Program-made: the position numbers and the translations under genes
DNA from: Bacteroidota bacterium
Lineage (GTDB): Bacteria; Bacteroidota; Ignavibacteria; Ignavibacteriales; Ignavibacteriaceae
DNA length: 24,792 nucleotides
Direction of reading: 5' to 3'
Assembly (NCBI GenBank): GCA_023453665.1
Contig: JAEXTA010000073.1
Span: 1 to 24,792 of the forward strand
Shown here: positions 22,955-24,792 of the stretch, in pieces
Position numbering within the stretch: the stretch's first letter is position 1
Layout of the letters: each line of letters opens with the position of its first letter
Notes under the pieces: generated by a model
Seen by the model: the letters and a program-made list of their open reading frames with translations, nothing else
What the model was told of the DNA's origin: nothing
Databases searched by the model: none

Positions 22955-23242
22955 TCAAATCAGCCCAATGAAAGGATTTAATCTTCTTCCGCAATCACCG
23001 TAGCCTGTGAAGTTTGGTTTTCTGTTGGGCTTGATGTGTCCGTCTTTTACAAGTAAGATTAATATATGTTTAAGGTAGATTCGTTCTTGCACACAGAATC
23101 CGCAGGGACAGTTGTAGTCGTCCATTTCATTTATTCTGAATAATACTTCCGCATATAGTAAATACCAGTAGTCGACATTCTCCGGTTCGATCTTCCGTTT
23201 GAATAATCTTGATTTAAAGGTTTTTCTTTCCATACCATACAA
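22955..23242 (-). CDS. Hypothetical Cys-rich small protein
   Basis: A 95-residue basic protein (92 from the second ATG at 23233). The centre has DDYNCPCGFCVQERIYLKHI, with C-x-C-x2-C, and the end has GYGDCGRR; the four Cys could bind a metal ion. No family is recognised. Its C-terminal third is duplicated as a gene fragment at 19977-20060, which shows that the family has been mobile in this region. No clear Shine-Dalgarno sequence precedes either ATG. It is convergent with the FISUMP lipoprotein gene, 29 bp between their ends. Confidence 0.6.
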   Translation of the reverse strand: MYGMERKTFKSRLFKRKIEPENVDYWYLLYAEVLFRINEMDDYNCPCGFCVQERIYLKHILILLVKDGHIKPNRKPNFTGYGDCGRRLNPFIGLI

Positions 23243-23528
23243 AAATACTTTTGAATTGTGAGTTTTGTGTTATGAGAGAGAGCAAACCTCTCCCCACCAT
23301 ATGTTGCAAACTTTATCCTTACTTATACCGAAGGGCGAAAGCAAAAAAATGAGATTGATTGTATTTGATTGATCTAAAATTTATGTTGTTAGTGTAATTC
23401 TAAAAAAATACTATTCTAAATCTTCTCCGGACAGAATTACTTTTCCACAGTTTACTGTGAGATAACCTGAATTCTCTTCCACAATTTTTGTCAGTAATAA
23501 TTTAAAATACTTTTTTGGAGGCAATGCT
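23243..23528. other. Intergenic region between divergent genes
   Basis: No gene is seen. Two small hairpins are present: GAGAG/CTCTC near 23276-23292 and CACAG/CTGTG near 23444-23457. The promoters of the flanking divergent genes must lie here. Confidence 0.3.
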
Positions 23529-24269
23529 ATGAAAGTAATTCTTGCGCTGTTATCCGTCCTTTCTTTCTTTCCTTTTCTTTTTGCACAGGATTTTAATTAT
23601 CTGCCTGCACCAGTAAACAATCACCAGGTTTTAACTTATACCGAATTTTCTTTGTCGTACAATGAGGAACACGAACAAGCTGACTGGGTTGCTTATGAAT
23701 TGACTGATGAGGAAATAGAAATTAACAGAGACAGGTGTGATTGTTTTGCAAGAGATGAAAATGTAACAACAGGAAGTGCAATTGATAATGATTACACTTC
23801 AACAGGATTTGACCGTGGACATTTATCACCATCCGCAGATAATAAAGCAACTGAACTTTCTAACCGCGAATCTTTTTTGTTCTCGAATATGAGTCCGCAA
23901 TTACCAAGCTTTAACAGAGGCATCTGGGAACAGCTTGAGGAATGGGTACGAAGCCAGGCAAGAGTTCAGACTACAGTTTACGTTGTAACGGGTCCTGTCT
24001 TTATAAACAATCTCGGTAAGATGGGTAATAATGAAGTTACCATACCGGGTTATTTTTATAAAGTGCTGTTAAGGTTTGATGGAAGTACAGCAAAATCCAT
24101 CGCATTTCTGTTACCACATATCGGAGCTGTCGGGCAGATTAAAGATTATATAGTGCCTGTAAATACAATTGAGACTTTAACAGGAATAGATTTTTTCCCG
24201 GAGCTCGATAATTCTTCCGAGAACAGAGTAGAGGGGCAATTTGAACCAGGAAAATGGGGATTCAATTAA
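23529..24269 (+). CDS. Secreted DNA/RNA non-specific endonuclease
   Basis: A 246-residue protein of the beta-beta-alpha-metal nuclease family (Serratia NucA / NUC1 type), which cleaves DNA and RNA without sequence preference. A signal peptide covers about residues 1-19 (MKVILALLSVLSFFPFLFA). The active-site motif DRGH is at 95-98 with catalytic H98, and the metal-binding Asn is N129 in NMSPQLPSFNRGIW, where W132 and E136 also match the family. Preceding TGFDRGHLSP and the later VTGPVF block are conserved as well. The length is close to the family's usual 230-280. GGAGG precedes the ATG at a good distance. Nutrient scavenging of DNA or attack on extracellular nucleic acids are likely roles. 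The 3' end overlaps the frame of the following membrane protein. Confidence 0.9.
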   Translation: MKVILALLSVLSFFPFLFAQDFNYLPAPVNNHQVLTYTEFSLSYNEEHEQADWVAYELTDEEIEINRDRCDCFARDENVTTGSAIDNDYTSTGFDRGHLSPSADNKATELSNRESFLFSNMSPQLPSFNRGIWEQLEEWVRSQARVQTTVYVVTGPVFINNLGKMGNNEVTIPGYFYKVLLRFDGSTAKSIAFLLPHIGAVGQIKDYIVPVNTIETLTGIDFFPELDNSSENRVEGQFEPGKWGFN

Positions 24270-24304
24270 AAAATTTTATTCACTTATTATTTATAGAGGG
24301 TGAG

Positions 24305-24748
24305 ATGGAAGAAATTAAAAAAGAGATACTAACTGCTGAACCAAAGGCAGAAAATATTTCGATCACAAAACTCGTTGATAATTTTGCATCGGGGTCAATT
24401 TACTATGTTGAGTTCAATATTACGGGTGAACCTGAAGAAGATGAAAACTTTTATTATGTGCTTATGGATAAAAACAAAAATGTATGGCTTTATGAGGATG
24501 GAGTTGATGCAATCCAAAATTTAAAGGTTGAATTAGATAAGAGATTAAGTTTCAGACAGAGAATAAGCGAGTTCACATTATTTGAATTAATCTCCGCCAC
24601 CATTGCCATCATTATTACGTTAGTAGTCGTATTGATAGTATTTGGTAAAACTGATTTCAATATTGATGAACAAATAGCTTCTCAGGTTTTAAATATTTTT
24701 CTGATTATAGTCGGATTTTATTTCGGTAAAAATGTAAAAAACAACTAA
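24305..24748 (+). CDS. Small C-terminally anchored membrane protein
   Basis: A 147-residue protein: an acidic soluble domain (about 1-85), then two hydrophobic helices near 97-118 and 127-143. I chose the ATG at 24305 because GAGGG lies just before it and MEEIKKEILTAEPKAE is a natural start; the ATG at 24254 would overlap the nuclease gene by 16 bp and lacks a ribosome binding site. No family is recognised. It lies 35 bp after the nuclease and 17 bp before the next gene, so the three are probably co-transcribed. Confidence 0.65.
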   Translation: MEEIKKEILTAEPKAENISITKLVDNFASGSIYYVEFNITGEPEEDENFYYVLMDKNKNVWLYEDGVDAIQNLKVELDKRLSFRQRISEFTLFELISATIAIIITLVVVLIVFGKTDFNIDEQIASQVLNIFLIIVGFYFGKNVKNN

Positions 24749-24765
24749 TGGGAAAAGGAGAAAAA

Positions 24766-24792
24766 ATGGAAATTGATGACAATCTTGTAAAG
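24766..24792 (+). CDS. Start of a further gene, cut by the window edge
   Basis: AAAAGGAG lies directly before an ATG at 24766, followed by nine open codons (MEIDDNLVK). The position right after the membrane protein gene suggests the next gene of the same operon. Nothing can be said about its function. Confidence 0.5.

Overview
The window looks like a chromosomal segment of a member of the Bacteroidota/Chlorobiota/Ignavibacteriota group. The DNA is AT-rich. One secreted protein ends in a type IX secretion sorting domain of the NYPNPFNP type common in Ignavibacteria. Two short promoters fit the TTG / TAnnTTTG pattern of that group, and Shine-Dalgarno sequences are often weak. A FISUMP-type lipoprotein and CHASE4 histidine kinases agree with this. 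The exact taxon cannot be fixed from the sequence alone.

Region 1 (1-5,250) is accessory DNA. It opens inside a phage-type terminase large subunit (5' end outside the window), followed by a small secreted protein between two copies of a 25-bp direct repeat. Next comes a tight three-gene operon (2980-5116) of two unrecognised proteins and a PIN-domain nuclease, which could be an uncharacterised toxin or defence module.

Region 2 (5,250-8,700) holds small genes and much structured non-coding DNA: a small membrane protein, a conserved Myb/SANT-like protein, a 100-aa protein, a pair of paralogous ~97-aa proteins and a probable 31-residue membrane peptide. Interleaved are seven elements of one architecture, a 5' hairpin with a long loop followed by a CCCG-rich hairpin and T-tract, all reading on the minus strand. 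An eighth lies at 20.14-20.24 kb. Two have TTG-N20-TAnnTTTk promoters just before the 5' hairpin, so at least these look like free-standing small RNAs. A separate structured RNA candidate ends in a strong terminator at 6,040-6,166.

Region 3 (8,700-20,000) is more ordinary chromosome: a T9SS-exported protein (minus strand), then on the plus strand a CHASE4-PAS histidine kinase, an NtrC-family sigma54 activator split by one in-frame TAG, three pilin-like proteins, an outer-membrane beta-barrel protein and a second, hybrid CHASE4 kinase. A sigma54-like promoter precedes the pilin-like genes. A plausible reading is that the kinase and activator control the envelope operon, with the second kinase sensing a related signal.

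Region 4 (20,000-24,792) is a scarred accessory stretch: a duplicated 3' fragment of a gene found intact at 22,955, the eighth small-RNA element, a truncated phage-type protein and a possible tRNA 3'-end remnant. It ends with a FISUMP lipoprotein, a Cys-rich hypothetical protein, a secreted DRGH nuclease and a two-helix membrane protein, then the first codons of another gene.
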